The translations under genes were made by a program, and so were the position numbers. This document shows positions 44,982 to 57,060 of a stretch of DNA of 64,000 nt, one piece after another. The stretch's first letter is position 1, and the number at the start of each line of letters is the position of its first letter. The notes under the pieces were generated by a model. It had not been told where the DNA came from and searched no databases. It worked only from the letters and a program-made list of their open reading frames with translations. Source of the DNA: Planococcus citri (lineage: Eukaryota > Arthropoda > Insecta > Hemiptera > Pseudococcidae); assembly GCF_950023065.1 (NCBI RefSeq), contig NC_088678.1:75859590-75923589 (forward strand). Direction: 5' to 3'.

Positions 44982-46293
44982 ATGGCAACCAACGAAACAT
45001 TCTGCGGAGCAACATTGCTGAAAATCGGTGAATACTACTCGAAGAATATAGGCGGTTTCATCGACGTTCCAATCTGCTTATTTGGGGCAACTTTCAACAT
45101 CCTCAACTTGTTGGTATTCACGAGAAAAAATATGATCTCATCGGTTAACCTGATATTCACTCATATAGCGCTCACAGATTTAATGGTATTGTTGGGGGCC
45201 ATTCCATACTCGGGGATTTTCAACATCAAACGCAATGGTAATTTTGAAAAAGGATGGTCTTACGAAGAAGCAGTAATTTATGTATTTTGTAATGATTGGC
45301 TCACCACGTTTCACCTCTCATCGGTTTATCTGACGGTGCAGTTGGCTGTATGGAGATACGTGGCAATAGCGCATCCATTGAGGGAACGTCAGTGGTGCAA
45401 TATGAAAACTACACGAAATGTAATAATATTCGGTTACATTTTGAGCGTTTTTCTCAGTATTCCGATGTATTTGACGCGTGGAATTGAAGCTGTTCACAGT
45501 TTGGATATCGGTCAAGAACCCACTTACAAAGAACGGTACACGGATAATCCAATAATGTTTTTGGTGGCATATCTGACGTATGGTACGAGCACGTTACTGC
45601 CAACAGGTGCCTTAGCAGTGTTCACTGTGAGGTGTGTAATTAAAATTTTTTTCAAAAAAAAAAACATTAAATCATACCACATAGTAAAAAAAATTGTTCG
45701 AGAATTTTTATTGAATTCGGAGAGAGCCTTCATTTTGAGTTTAAGAATACTCCCAAACAAAGCAAAACATGTACTCAGGGTTGATTATAAGAAACTACTA
45801 AAATAAAACTAAACGTTTCATTTTTCTATTTGTTTTCAGCCTGATCGTGACCATATCATCAAAATCCTACCAAGGACGATCAACTCCATTTTCGAACATT
45901 GCTTTCAGCGTAAGAAATGATAAAATCAAACAACTCGACCGATCAGTAACAGTATTGTTGATCGTTTTGGCGTTATTTTTGACCGCCGAAGTTCCGAGAG
46001 GGTCGCTTTTCATATTGAATATGTTTTACGATATTAGGCTCAGTCGAATTCATTATAAATGTTACCATTCATTGGTATTAATACCAATTTCTGTAGTTAA
46101 CATAAATACATCGATCACATTTTTGGTATACTACACAATGAGTCAACAATTCCGAATCACTTTCAAATCCTTGTTCAAGGCTAGTAATAAAGTACCGTCG
46201 AGACAAGATACGGTCTTGAGTTCAAGAAATGCGAGGAGAACTGACCAAAGTTTTGCAAATACAGAAACTGATCGATGTTTAGAAAATATTTGA
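44982..46293 (+). CDS. GPCR G8, DMSR-like receptor, diverged clade
   Basis: Exons are 44982-45631 and 45840-46293 (AG|GTGTGT, TTTCAG|C, phase 2), 367 residues. The ATG at 44982 (M-A-T-N-E-T-F-C-G) aligns with G7; an in-frame ATG at 44925 would add 19 residues. TM1 is followed by F-T-R-K-N-M-I-S-S-V, TM2 has I-A-L-T-D-L, TM3 has a cysteine (Y-V-F-C-N-D) and W-R-Y-V-A-I-A-H-P. TM6 is L-F-L-T-A-E-V-P-R-G, as in G7. TM7 has N-T-S-I-T-F-L-V-Y-Y-T-M-S-Q-Q-F-R-I-T-F. The donor GTGTGT is weaker than the GTGAGT/GTAAGT of its paralogues. The reading frame stays open through the 208-bp intron until a stop at 45804-45806, so retention would give a receptor truncated before TM6. N-T-S/N-E-T sites suggest glycosylation at the N-terminus. 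Confidence 0.86.
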
Positions 46294-47262
46294 ACGTTTT
46301 TTAATTTTTATTTTATCGAACTTTTGGAAGAAGAAAGTAATGTCTCGTTATTTTTTCAAAAGTACCTAAGCTATTGTTATAATTATTTTAGATTTTATTT
46401 TTCTCTCTTTTGTTTTTTTTTAGAATACCTAAAATCTTACTTAGTTTTTAGAGTCACCTTTTTCTGTTCACAATGACAAATTTCAATGTAACGAATAACA
46501 AAACTGAATCATCGCAGGTTATCACCATATTATAAACAGCGAACTTGATTAGGTACTTATATGTATGCTTGCGAATAAAACTACATAAATCAGTTGCACG
46601 TGTTTCGATTTGAATTCAAGGAAAACTGAGAACATTAACCTCGTGAAGTAGGTACATAGGAGGTAGGTAGATAGATATTAAAATACAGATTGATAGAATT
46701 TTGAAATTATCAAACTTTTATAAGGAAACATTCCATAGATTAGGTACTTACGCTCTTTAACTTCAAACAAAAAAAAATTGAGGGGTTAAAAAATCTAAAA
46801 ATGAAAGAAAAAACAAGAGGGGAGCCATATATGTGCTAATTTCCCAGTATGAGAGTATTCCAAAATATTTCCTCAATTTCAGAAACGATGTTTTACGATT
46901 TGGCAAAATTGATCGAGAAGAAAATATTTTTAAAAATTCTTCGAGATTTTTTTTACGATCCACCTTAATGTATAATGTATGCATACATTTAGTCAGGCGT
47001 CTGCTAATGAGGCAAAATCTCACGTAGGAAGTAGAAACGTGCTATAATATTGAACCTGTACCTATTAGAAAAATGCAATTATCAAACGATCAAAAAACAA
47101 AAAACAGTAGATGTTGTTATACAGTTGGTGTTATACCTGTTAGGTACTATAACGCGAGAAGGTACCTAATTAGTGAAATTAGGTAGTATACATATATAAA
47201 TAATGAACTCATAGCTATGGTTGAGCGCAGGATTGAAGAAGCTATAATAGACGTGTATTAAA
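46294..47262. other. Intergenic between G8 and the esterase
   Basis: A possible G8 poly(A) signal GAATAAAAC lies near 46573. Otherwise AT-rich with GTAGGTA fragments; no gene seen. Confidence 0.4.
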
Positions 47263-50200
47263 ATGAATTCGGTTTCGTTTGTGATTTTTTTTGTCCTACT
47301 CAGTTACGCGAATTGTTATCCGAAACGAGAAAAGGTGTACAATACTCGGATTCCAAGACAATACCTAGGAGAGCTGCATTTAAAGGTAATCAAACAGACA
47401 TTATGATAAATTAGATATGGAAGTAGGATGACTTTGAATCATTAGCCACCCTAAAAATTGAAATTTATCCGATGTAATTATGTACAAATTGAAAACAAAA
47501 AGTCAAGTAAATAAACATTTGATATATTAAATTTTCACACCAAAAAATTTTCATAATTTTCAGCCCCACATTTTTTTTTTTTTTTTTTTTTTTTGAATCC
47601 ACAAAGTGAAAATTTAGTGCTCCAAAACACAGCATTTCATTCTCTTCTGCTCCCATTGCAGTGTCGAAATTCTCAAAAAAGAAATAGGTAGTTTTCATTA
47701 CGGAAAACAATCCAACTTTTTATTAGAAAATAGGTAAGTAACAATCCCACATAGATTTTAAAGTGCTTTGAATTTCATTTTCGGAATTCAATTTTGAAAA
47801 CTTACTTACGTATACTTAGGTAAGAATTTTTGCATTGAAATAACAAGTCAATGCACATTAAAATACTCACCCCAAAAGTTTGTTTTTGAATTGACCCCCC
47901 TCCTTCCATCCCACCTTAAAAATATTAAAACGACACTAAAAGTCAATTCTCGATTTGATTATTTTACAGGATGGAATAATCAATGGAACCATTGGACGTA
48001 CGTTGAGTGGGCGAGAATACATGCAGTTTTATAGCATTCCTTATGCAGAACCTCCGGTGGGAGAGTTACGATTCAAGGTGACTTCATAAAAAAATTCAAC
48101 TTTATTTTTAAAATACATAGGTATAATTAAAATGGGAAGGAAAATGAAGAGGTTTTCTGGGTTAAACGATGAGAAGAATTGGCCAAAAAAAAATTCAGCG
48201 AAGCAACAAAAGATCTGAGTTCAAAAAATTTTTGAATTTCACGAATTCAACTTAAAAGTATGTAGGTGTCTGACGAGGTATAGGTATTAAAATTTTTCAT
48301 CATAATAGGATCCTTTACCAGTGAAACCGTGGAATGGTACTATAGACGCTTCTAAACCTCCTCCAGAATGTATGCAAAAAGCAGAGACATCTAATGACGT
48401 GACAGGAAAAGAAGACTGCCTATACTTGAATGTTTTTGTTCCAAAGGTGAGTAAAAAGAAAAGGTATACTACATAATTGGTTGAAAATTTGTTGGAACCA
48501 GAGACAAGAGCACGCAAAAATAAGTAGGTACATCAACAGACAATTTCAGAGGCTGAAGTCCATTTCTCGATTTTTGACAAATTTTTGATCAATGAGCCGA
48601 AAATACTTACGGAAAAAAATCGAAATTTTACCAAACTCACTTGGAAAACTGAAATTTGGAATGCATCCAATTTTTGGCCCACAAATCGATTGAAAACTGT
48701 TCGAAACCGTTTTGAGCAGCATTTAGATCAAATTTTTTTGAGTTGAAATTTCCACAAAATCATTCGGAGTCGATTGCAGGGGATTTCAAGTCGTTTTGAA
48801 GGCTTTAGCAATTTTGGAAAATTCCATATCTTCAAATAATGCCTTAAAACTATTCAATCAACTTGAGTGTGCCGAAATCAGTGCCTTCCACATGTGGGAT
48901 AATTGAGAGGTGGAACGAAAAAACCTCAATTTTTTTGAAAATGTCTCCTCTTTGAGGACTCACATCTCCCCTCCATGGGCACCTCCAAAACTTGATTTTT
49001 TTCTTGTTAACCTAACTCAAGTTGAAGATCTCCACCAAATTTTGGTCAAAATACTCCAGGAAATCCACAACCTGTAATTTTTTGGCTGACGATGTGTTTT
49101 TGCTCTTTTGATTTAGCTCACTGTCAGTCCAGTTCCGAAAATTTTCATTTTTGAACACGAATCATACCTAATAAGTTCAACATAATTATTTGCAGGAAGT
49201 ATTTTCGCCTTGCTCTCGTAAATTGCCAGTACTGGTTGGTATTTATGGGGGCTCATTTACATCCGGTGGTAGTACAGATTACGCCCCCGATTATATTATG
49301 GAGAGAGATATCATATTCGTAATGATGAATTATCGAGTGGGTGTCTTAGGTGAGTACATTGCAACCGGTTCATATCTAGCATTGAATTCACGAGAGGCTT
49401 TACTATTGTGAGCATGGTGACTTACTGTTTGACTCAGATTCTGATGTGCACATGTTCTGTGAAATAATAGTATTTTTTCTACAATAATGATTGCGAAAAA
49501 ATATGATTTATTTGGTCAATAATTGCCAAAAAGTCCAACTTTTTAAGATTCTTACCAAAATTGCTAAAGAATCTTGAATTTTTACCTGAAGTTAAGAAAA
49601 AAATTAATTTTCGTTCATAAATGACATCAATTATTTTTTCCTGAAAATTGCTAAAAGATTCGCTATTTTGTAAAAAAAAAAAAAAAAAAAAAACAGTAAA
49701 AAGTCCGGCCATTTGTCAAAAGTGCAATAAGGTTCCGTTTTTTTCTAAAAAAATTACTTCAAATGGTTGCTTTTTCGTAAAGTTCCAACAAGTCCCCCCC
49801 CTCCCAATAACACTGAAAAGTTTGTTTTTTTTTTGCCAAAACGTTGCAAAAAAATCTTAATTTTTGGCCAATTAATTTTCAAAAAGTCGTATTTTTTGTT
49901 GAAATTTCCAAAGATTGAATTCTAATTATTGGAATGTTCAGTTTCGCATTATTTTATTTTATTTTTTTTTCATGAAATTCAATTACAATTTTTTTGTGAT
50001 TCTTTTCTGAAAAAATCGAGGTCATTGCCCCTCAAATACCTTTACCACCAAACTGAATTCCAAATGAACGGGGTGAAAACAACTTGAAATGATATACAAC
50101 CCCTTAATCAAAAAAAAAATTACTTCGCATCGATGATACTTACAGGGTTTTTCGGTCTGAACAACGACGAACTTAGCGGAAATTTCGGCCTGAAAGACCA

Positions 50201-52079
50201 ATCTCTAGCTATCAAATGGGTTACAAAAAATATCGACAGTTTCTGCGGTAATCCTGCCAACATAACGTTGATCGGAGAAAGTGCTGGCTCAGCTTCTACT
50301 CACTTACAAATGTTCTCACCACTCAGCAAAGGTAAAAAAATCACGAACAACCTACCTAACTAATTAGCAACCTCACATCAATCGCCATCAATTCATTAAA
50401 AATTGCTTCTTTTTCCAGGACTTTTCCAAAGAGCGATTATGCAAAGTGGCAGTGCGTTTTCTCAATGGGCCGTTGTGCATGAAAATTCCGCCAAAGAGAG
50501 AAATGAACAGCTTCTAAACGTAACCGGATGTTCGTCAAAAGATACTCTAGCAGTGCTCAAGTGTCTGCAAAGTATTCCAGAACAAGATATTCAAGCGATT
50601 GTAATCAAAGAAAATATCGCATTTCGGCCCATCGTAGAATCAAATGTTACAAATGGCCCGTTTTTGCCACTAAAACCTTCTCCTGATACGTATCAGACTC
50701 GTGTTCCATGGCTTACTGGGATCACTTCTGGAGAAGGTGCATGGTTTGTGCAAGGTACGTAAAAAACATAGGTATATCTACCTATCTTATACTCTTGAGC
50801 AGCGTGGATCGCGAATAAAAAAATTTTGGAGGATTTTGCTCAATTTCAGCGGAGACCTGAGACCTTCATTTTGAATTGAAAGTCACTCAAAAAAATTTTC
50901 AGCAACGGTGATATGTACCTCTGAAGGAAAGATATGAGTCTTCAAAAAGAGTCATTTTTTCGATGATTTTATCGCTCTAGCCGTTTCAAACATGTTTCGA
51001 GAAAAATGATCCAGTTTCAAAATGTGATACTCGAGATTCTGCGTCGTCTTAGACCATTGTGATCAAAATTGAAGGCCACTTTTGTGTGATTTTTTCCTTC
51101 TAGGAAGTTTCATGTCAACTGGTGGACTATTAGATGTGAGGAGAATAAACCAAAACAAGTTGCTATACATGCCAGAAATAAACTTCTACAGACACACAGC
51201 CAAACCCGAAGACCTGAGTACAATTTCTCAAAAAATTATCGATTATTACTTCGGTACCGAAGACATCGGTTTGGATACAGCAGCGGAAGTAGTTGACGTA
51301 AGACGCAAGCTTCATTGAATTGAATTACCTGTAGACCAAAAAAAATGGAAAAATTTTGATATTTCCATGTTTTATAGATGCTGACTGATTCGGCCATATT
51401 TTACCCTTTCATGAAAACTGTACAATCGAGCAATGAAACGCAATACCTGTACTTGTATGACCACGAGGGAATACCCACTCTGGATACATTCAAGAATTTA
51501 ACTGTTTATTTGGGTAAGTTCTACTTGCATTTTTTTTTATATATCAATTATCTAATCACAGTTCTAGAAACCTAATCGAATTTTGTTCTGCAGGCATTGC
51601 TCATGGTGACGATCTCCCTCTGTTATTCCGCAATGCATCATACGAATCTCAATTTACCCCGAAGGATAAAAAAGTATCGAACAATCTTCTTAAATTTTGG
51701 ATCAATTATGCTATATCAGGGTAAGTAGGTGTTGAATGTTGCATGTGCAATCAATGACCAGACACAGGCATTAAAAAATATACATATTTTATGACTGAAA
51801 CTCGACGTGTGGACGTTAATTGGAAATTTAGTGATGTTTGCACAAGCCTCTGGTTTGAATACCTCACTTCAACTCATTAAACTAAAATTTATCGTCTTGA
51901 TTCGCTAATCTGATTGTTACAGAGATCCTAATGCGAACTCGGTGAAAAAAATATGGAAGCCTGTGCAAACCGAGAACGCGGAATATTTGCACATCAAAGC
52001 AGATTCCTTGACTATGGAAAAAAATCTTTACCAGGATAGGTTTAATTTCTGGGAATCATTACCATTGGGATGGTATTGA
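47263..52079 (+). CDS. Secreted carboxylesterase (type-B, E4/FE4- or JHE-like alpha/beta hydrolase)
   Basis: Ten exons: 47263-47385, 47970-48077, 48309-48446, 49196-49349, 50146-50331, 50419-50754, 51104-51297, 51378-51513, 51594-51720, 51923-52079. All have GT-AG borders and the phases agree, giving 552 residues, the usual length. It hydrolyses carboxylic esters. Residues 1-18 are a signal peptide (V-S-F-V-I-F-F-V-L-L-S-Y-A-N-C), so it is secreted or luminal. Family marks in order: F-Y-S-I-P-Y-A-E-P-P-V-G-E-L-R-F; E-D-C-L-Y-L-N-V-F; oxyanion loop Y-G-G-S-F; catalytic S220 in G-E-S-A-G-S-A; E342 in G-I-T-S-G-E-G-A-W-F; H462 in G-I-A-H-G-D-D-L. All three catalytic residues are present, so it should be active. 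The substrate (detoxification, pheromone, juvenile hormone) cannot be told. The G-Q-S-A-G of classic juvenile hormone esterases is absent. It is not related to the GPCR array. Confidence 0.92.
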
Positions 52080-53050
52080 ACGACATGATTTACACATACC
52101 TATGAAGAAAGCGTTACCCACTTCGTTATTTTCAATTTTTATTCATAATTTTTTAATCTCATTATGATTGTAACTGAGTCACGTTTGATCAATTTTTTGT
52201 GTCATTGCTAAAAATCTGTATCTATACACTATTTATCTACAAACTTTTAAAATAACGTAGATACCTAGTCGTATTTTCAACATTGCATCAACGATATGTT
52301 GAAGCACTGATGTGGTTTTCTACATTTAGGTACGTGATTCAGTACGTCAAATAAAACATGATAGGTACCTTATCATGGAGCACTGCAAATACACACATCA
52401 TATCGTAGAATAATTTTCACCTACGAAGCTAAGTTGAAATCAAATGAGGAGAATAAAATTAAAACTCGATTATGTATAGTTATTGTCGATTCATTCTTCA
52501 AATTCAACACTCCAAAAAATTATGGGGAACCCTATGAGTAACCCCATCTAAAAAAAATTGGATAATGAAAGAAGAAGGGGAGAGGGAAACGCAGAAATGA
52601 ATAGAAAATTTAAACTCATCAACGTAGAATCAATACATGAAAATCGATATTTATCACACCACATTTTTATCATTCACAATTTCAAATTTTTGAAACCTTG
52701 AGTCGTTTTTGAGAGTTTGATCTAATTTTAGCACTTCATCGATTTTTTTTCATGTTTTCAAAACTGAAATTTGAAGTCTGAAAGTTTCATTCAGTGTAAC
52801 TTCAACAGTCGATTATTGGTCATTTTTTTTTTTTTTTTTAATTCTTGAAAGTAGGACATGTTATGAAATAATCAAATGAAATGAAAATTAGGGACAAATC
52901 CAGGGGTAGGTACTTTTTCTGTTTTTGAATTTTCGCATATGAAAAATGCCTGGTAGGTACTTGAAGTACCTACCTAATTAATTTTCAAAAATGCTAAATG
53001 TGGAGAAATTGACTTCTTTTTTTTAAAAAATACTTAATAATTTACTTCTT
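52080..53050. other. Esterase 3' UTR and spacer
   Basis: AATAAA at 52350-52355, 270 nt after the stop, is the likely poly(A) signal. The rest is AT-rich without genes. Confidence 0.5.
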
Positions 53051-53500
53051 AAATTATAAATTTATGAAAACATTGGCTCTCACTTCACTCAGGTCTGTTA
53101 GTTTTTCTTTTTCAAAACAAACTTTCTAAAAATCTATTATTCATACCTACTCAAAAAATGTTTAAATCAAAAAATGAACTCTTCGCATATAAAAAATAAA
53201 CGTTCTTTTATGTACTTATGTCTTAAAACTAAAATTTTCGAATACTTTTGCTTTCACTTCATTCAGACCTGTTTGCTCTTCTTTTTCGAAGTTGAAATTT
53301 TAAAGAAAAAACCATTCGAATTCTAAAATTTTGAAACTAAAAAAATCAAGCTCTCCTCTCATAAAAAAGTTTTTGCACTCAGTTCGTTCGGGTCTGAATA
53401 TTTTTTTTTCAAACTTGGAATTTTAAAAAAATCATTATTCAAATTTTTAAATTTTTAAACGGAAAAAATCAAACTCCTCTCATGATAAGACATTGCTTTT
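53051..53500. repeat. Three degenerate ~160-bp tandem units
   Basis: A pattern of TTTGCTTTCACTTCATTCAGACCTG-like text, then CTTTTTC, then ATTATTCA, then AAAATCAAACTC/TTCGCATA recurs near 53075, 53247 and 53375. Strongly diverged; no coding role. Confidence 0.5.
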
Positions 53501-54670
53501 TCATCTATATCGAAATGCCAACTGGCAGAACTGTTCAGGAAAATTGGTATTTATTTTCTCTTATAAGTCGGCAAATTTTCGGTTGCATCTCCCCCCCCCG
53601 TCCCCGCAAAACAATCAGTTTCTTTTCAGCTCAAAATATTAGAAATTGATCTGATTTTTCCCAAAGAACTTAATTAAGAATTCAATGATTTTTTGTTCAT
53701 GCTAAAAAATTGCATAGCTACGTAATGTAAATAGTATACGGATTTTTCTGAAAAGGGTAATTCTCAAAAAAAGTTTAAATTTCAGTACTAAAATTTTTCG
53801 AAAATGAAAACTTTTTTTTGAATTTTTTTCAAAATGGACTTGATACTAGGCATACCCAGGACCCCAAAAATGACTTCAGGCCCAAACCATCTTCAATAGG
53901 GGCGGGGGGAGGGGCTTTAAAAAAAGTGGTGTCACATGTTGAAAAAAAGGCTGTTCACTACTTTTGGGTAGGTATAGGCTAGGTATAACTGGAGTAGTTA
54001 TTAGTAGCTTTAGCTCACAAAAAGTTCATCAAGTAGGTACCAGGTTCATTTTAATGGGAGTATTCAAACATGATAAGGTAGGTACTTTCCTTCACCGTGG
54101 ACAAAAAAATAATGGTAGCCACGACGAAATACCAAACTGTACTATCCACGACGTAAGAAAAAAAGAACTAAAATTAGTTTTACCCGTAATAGAATCAATA
54201 ATTTTTCAATTTTCAAAGTTATGGTCATCAAGTACTTACTATTTGAATATTTTCTTTTTTTTCAAGAAAAAAAATGTCTCTTTTAAACGTGAGAATGATA
54301 AGCCACGGCGATGGATCCGAAAAAAGGAAATCAGTACAATTTTCACAGATTACAATTTGCAGACTAGTTAACTGCATTTGCTTGATGGATTTGAAATGGG
54401 CGCAGCACTACTATCACCAAAACGATACAGTGTACCCATTTCACCTTAAAAAAAAATTGAATAGGAGAGCCAGAAAAAAATTAACAAAAATTGGCCACGG
54501 CGATGGACCAAAAACTGGTTACATCACTTTATGACCTCGGTTTCAGGATATAAATATCATTCCAAAAATTTATATCAGTTCTGTCATTTACTCTCATATC
54601 ATATAATAATATGTACCATTTTTTTTTTCAGAAAAAGTGATGGTGTAATTCATTTTTGAAGATGAAGTTG
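53501..54670. other. Non-coding; GCCACGGCGATGGA motif twice
   Basis: No gene. A 135-codon ORF (53964-54371) has no domain or coding character. GCCACGGCGATGGA occurs at about 54303 and 54494, with a related GCCACGAAGATGGA at 55522. Confidence 0.4.
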
Positions 54671-54684
54671 AAAAATTGGCTGTA

Positions 54685-55495
54685 GGTGAGTTGATTCCCG
54701 TTTGATTTTTTTTTGAAATGAAGGTGTCCGAATTGATTCCCATCTTTTCTTTTGACATGTACGAATTGATTCCCACCTTTTTTTTCACATGTACGAATTG
54801 ATTCCCACATTTTATTTTCGAGTGTACGAATTAATTCCCATGCACTTTTTTATTGCGCATGAATGAATTGATTACATTTCAGGTCAGGGTTTGTGCTGAA
54901 GTAGCCATACAGGTATTTACCTATTTATCTGCTGTGCAATTGCACTTTATTACATGAACAAAAATATGTACCTATCGACAATGTATGAATCAATTTCAAA
55001 CTACAGATAACTCTTATCTCTGAATGGCGCAGCAATGCTTTTATTCAGTTTTCTCATTCACTGCCCTTTCTTAATTTCATTGAAGAAACCATGAATCAAT
55101 ACAGCAAGAAGGAGATCACGTCATTGGAGTTCGTTTCTCAGTTATGTTTCAAGTTTCTGCCCACAAGCGTTTAGTTAATTTCATTACATAGATTTATAAC
55201 CATCCTTCTCATGATCCTTTTTTTTTTCTAAAAGCTTTATAGCAACATACTTTTTGGGAGACAACCCAGCCAACCTCCTTCAGTCCTTATGGTGTCTCCT
55301 GGGTAACGCTAATAGGCTGAAATCAATTCGTACACTCGAAAATAAAATGTGGGAATCAATTCGTACATGTGAAAAGAAAAGGTGGGAATCAATTCGGACA
55401 TGTCAAAAGAAAAGGTGGGAATCAATTCGGACATGTCAAAAGAAAAGGTGGGAATCAATTCGGACAGTTTTTTCATTTTGGGAATCAACTCACCA
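54685..55495. mobile_element. Fold-back-type element with inverted arrays of a ~33-bp unit
   Basis: The left arm (54685-54845) has five copies of GAATTGATTCCCAYCTTTTC plus TTGACATGTAC. The right arm (55318-55495) has the same units as complements (GTGGGAATCAATTCGTACAT). The outermost pairs TAGGTGAGTTGATTCCC and GGGAATCAACTCACC face each other. The centre (about 480 bp) is unique. Arms made of tandem units are typical of fold-back elements. No target duplication could be fixed. The 33-bp period makes an ORF of W-E-S-I-R-T-C repeats (55254-55568) that I do not accept as a gene. Confidence 0.65.
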
Positions 55496-55611
55496 ACTCC
55501 CGAAAAATTTAAGTGGTTACAGGCCACGAAGATGGAGTTTTCAGGGTTTGGGGGGACTTAACCCATAGTGGAGGGGGGTTGTGAGGGGACTTATGCCTTG
55601 CAACTCTTAGG

Positions 55612-56494
55612 TGTTGCCACATATCATATATTTCTCCGCGTCTATGTGTAAGATTACTCCTAGAAGAAGATGTCCCTACTTAGACCAGTGGGAGAAACTT
55701 CCCCTCCGACTTAGCGAGATGTCAGCATCGAGCCTCGGAGAATCGGTAGCTCTCGCCACTTATATTAGAAACAAGGAAGCCGAAACTCCTCTCTAATATC
55801 AGTCCAGTCGCGTGGGTATTATCCGGTTAACCCAGCACGACATTTGTTAAAGTGTACTTTTCGTCAATTTAAAGAATATTCATTAGATTAAATATTCTTA
55901 AACCTTTTATCGGTTAATTGTTATACACTACCAATCGGTTCTAAAACAATCGTTATTATCATCGCATTTCGCGTATCTTTATCTACTCTTGCTAAGGTAA
56001 AGTTCTCGCCGCGTTTACAATAACACCAACAATGGTCGTAAGTATTCAACTTCTTCCATATTTAATACGTTAAAATGAATTTATTTACCTGTTATTATTA
56101 AGATATAAATAGTTAGCTTTACCAACTATTTATGGCGTAATTATAAGGTGTGTATTACAATTACATCGAATACACGGAGTATCTAACTAGGTGTTGTTAT
56201 TCTTCTAATTTATTTATGTAGGCGCTTAATGAATAAATGTAGATAGGTGAATTATTAGAGTACTGACTCCTAATTAGGTGCTAATACACCCCTATGATAG
56301 GTCCTCGGACAGATCATAGACGGATTTTTGTAAGGATTGATCAGATTAATGGCATTCGGCTCAAGCTATCCAGGCAAATATACTTTACATCAAGTTCTAG
56401 GTCTTTACATTGGCACCCTAGGGTTAATATGTATCGTTAGGTGTTTATTATTGATCTATTTCTCAAAGCCATTAGTCCTATTAATCCCTTTACA
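55612..56494 (+). repeat. Predicted 5' LTR, ~883 bp
   Basis: Begins TGTTGCCACATATC and ends CCCTTTACA, the TG...CA borders of LTRs, directly before a primer-binding site. AATAAA at 56231 could be its poly(A) signal. The second LTR is outside the window, so the left border is a proposal. Confidence 0.55.
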
Positions 56495-56495
56495 A

Positions 56496-56511
56496 TGGCG
56501 CCCAGACGTGG
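56496..56511 (+). other. Primer-binding site TGGCGCCCAGACGTGG
   Basis: It starts TGG, complementary to the CCA end of a tRNA, one base after the LTR end. The form is like many gypsy-type primer-binding sites. Which tRNA it pairs with was not determined. Confidence 0.65.
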
Positions 56512-57060
56512 TCCTCTCTATGTCTCAAATTTCTCGAAATTTGCGTCATAATTAGGATTTCAACCCTCCCTTAATATTTTCGAAAAATCTTTTTTTTTGC
56601 GAAGATTGGACGAAAATATTAAGCTCATAAATAGCGAATAGATTTCTCCCTAGCCTGACGCATAGCGAGAATCTATTCATGTAGGATCTTCATCTCTGAA
56701 AAATTCGGAAAATTTCAAGGTACTTGGCGAATTTTTTCGAAAATTCGTCAATAAATTGAATTTTCGGAATTCTCCAAAGTTTTAGTATTCATCGAAAAAT
56801 TCTCTATTTACGAGAAACGCACGTGAATACTAAAATCCCACAGGTGTTGTTCATATTTTCAGTTGTTATGTCAATTTCACATTGTTCTGACAACCTTGAA
56901 AATTTGAGCAACTTCGGTATTTTTTGCGTGTTTTTCTTTACACGAAATTCCGCAAAAAATATCAAAAATACCACAGGCGCTAGAAATCGGTATTCTTCAT
57001 ACACACCGAAATCTAGTGAAAGAATTTTGACTAAAAATTAGGACCTTCTTAGTTGTTCAG
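56512..57060 (+). other. Leader, first part
   Basis: Untranslated AT-rich leader with repeated ATTTTCGAAAATT-like palindromic words; no ORF supported. Confidence 0.5.

Noticed and set aside
53964..54371. 135-codon ORF
   Set aside because: AT-rich, lysine/phenylalanine runs, no recognisable domain or splice context.
55254..55568. ORF with W-E-S-I-R-T-C repeats
   Set aside because: Produced by the 33-bp DNA unit; no start context, no conservation of codons expected.
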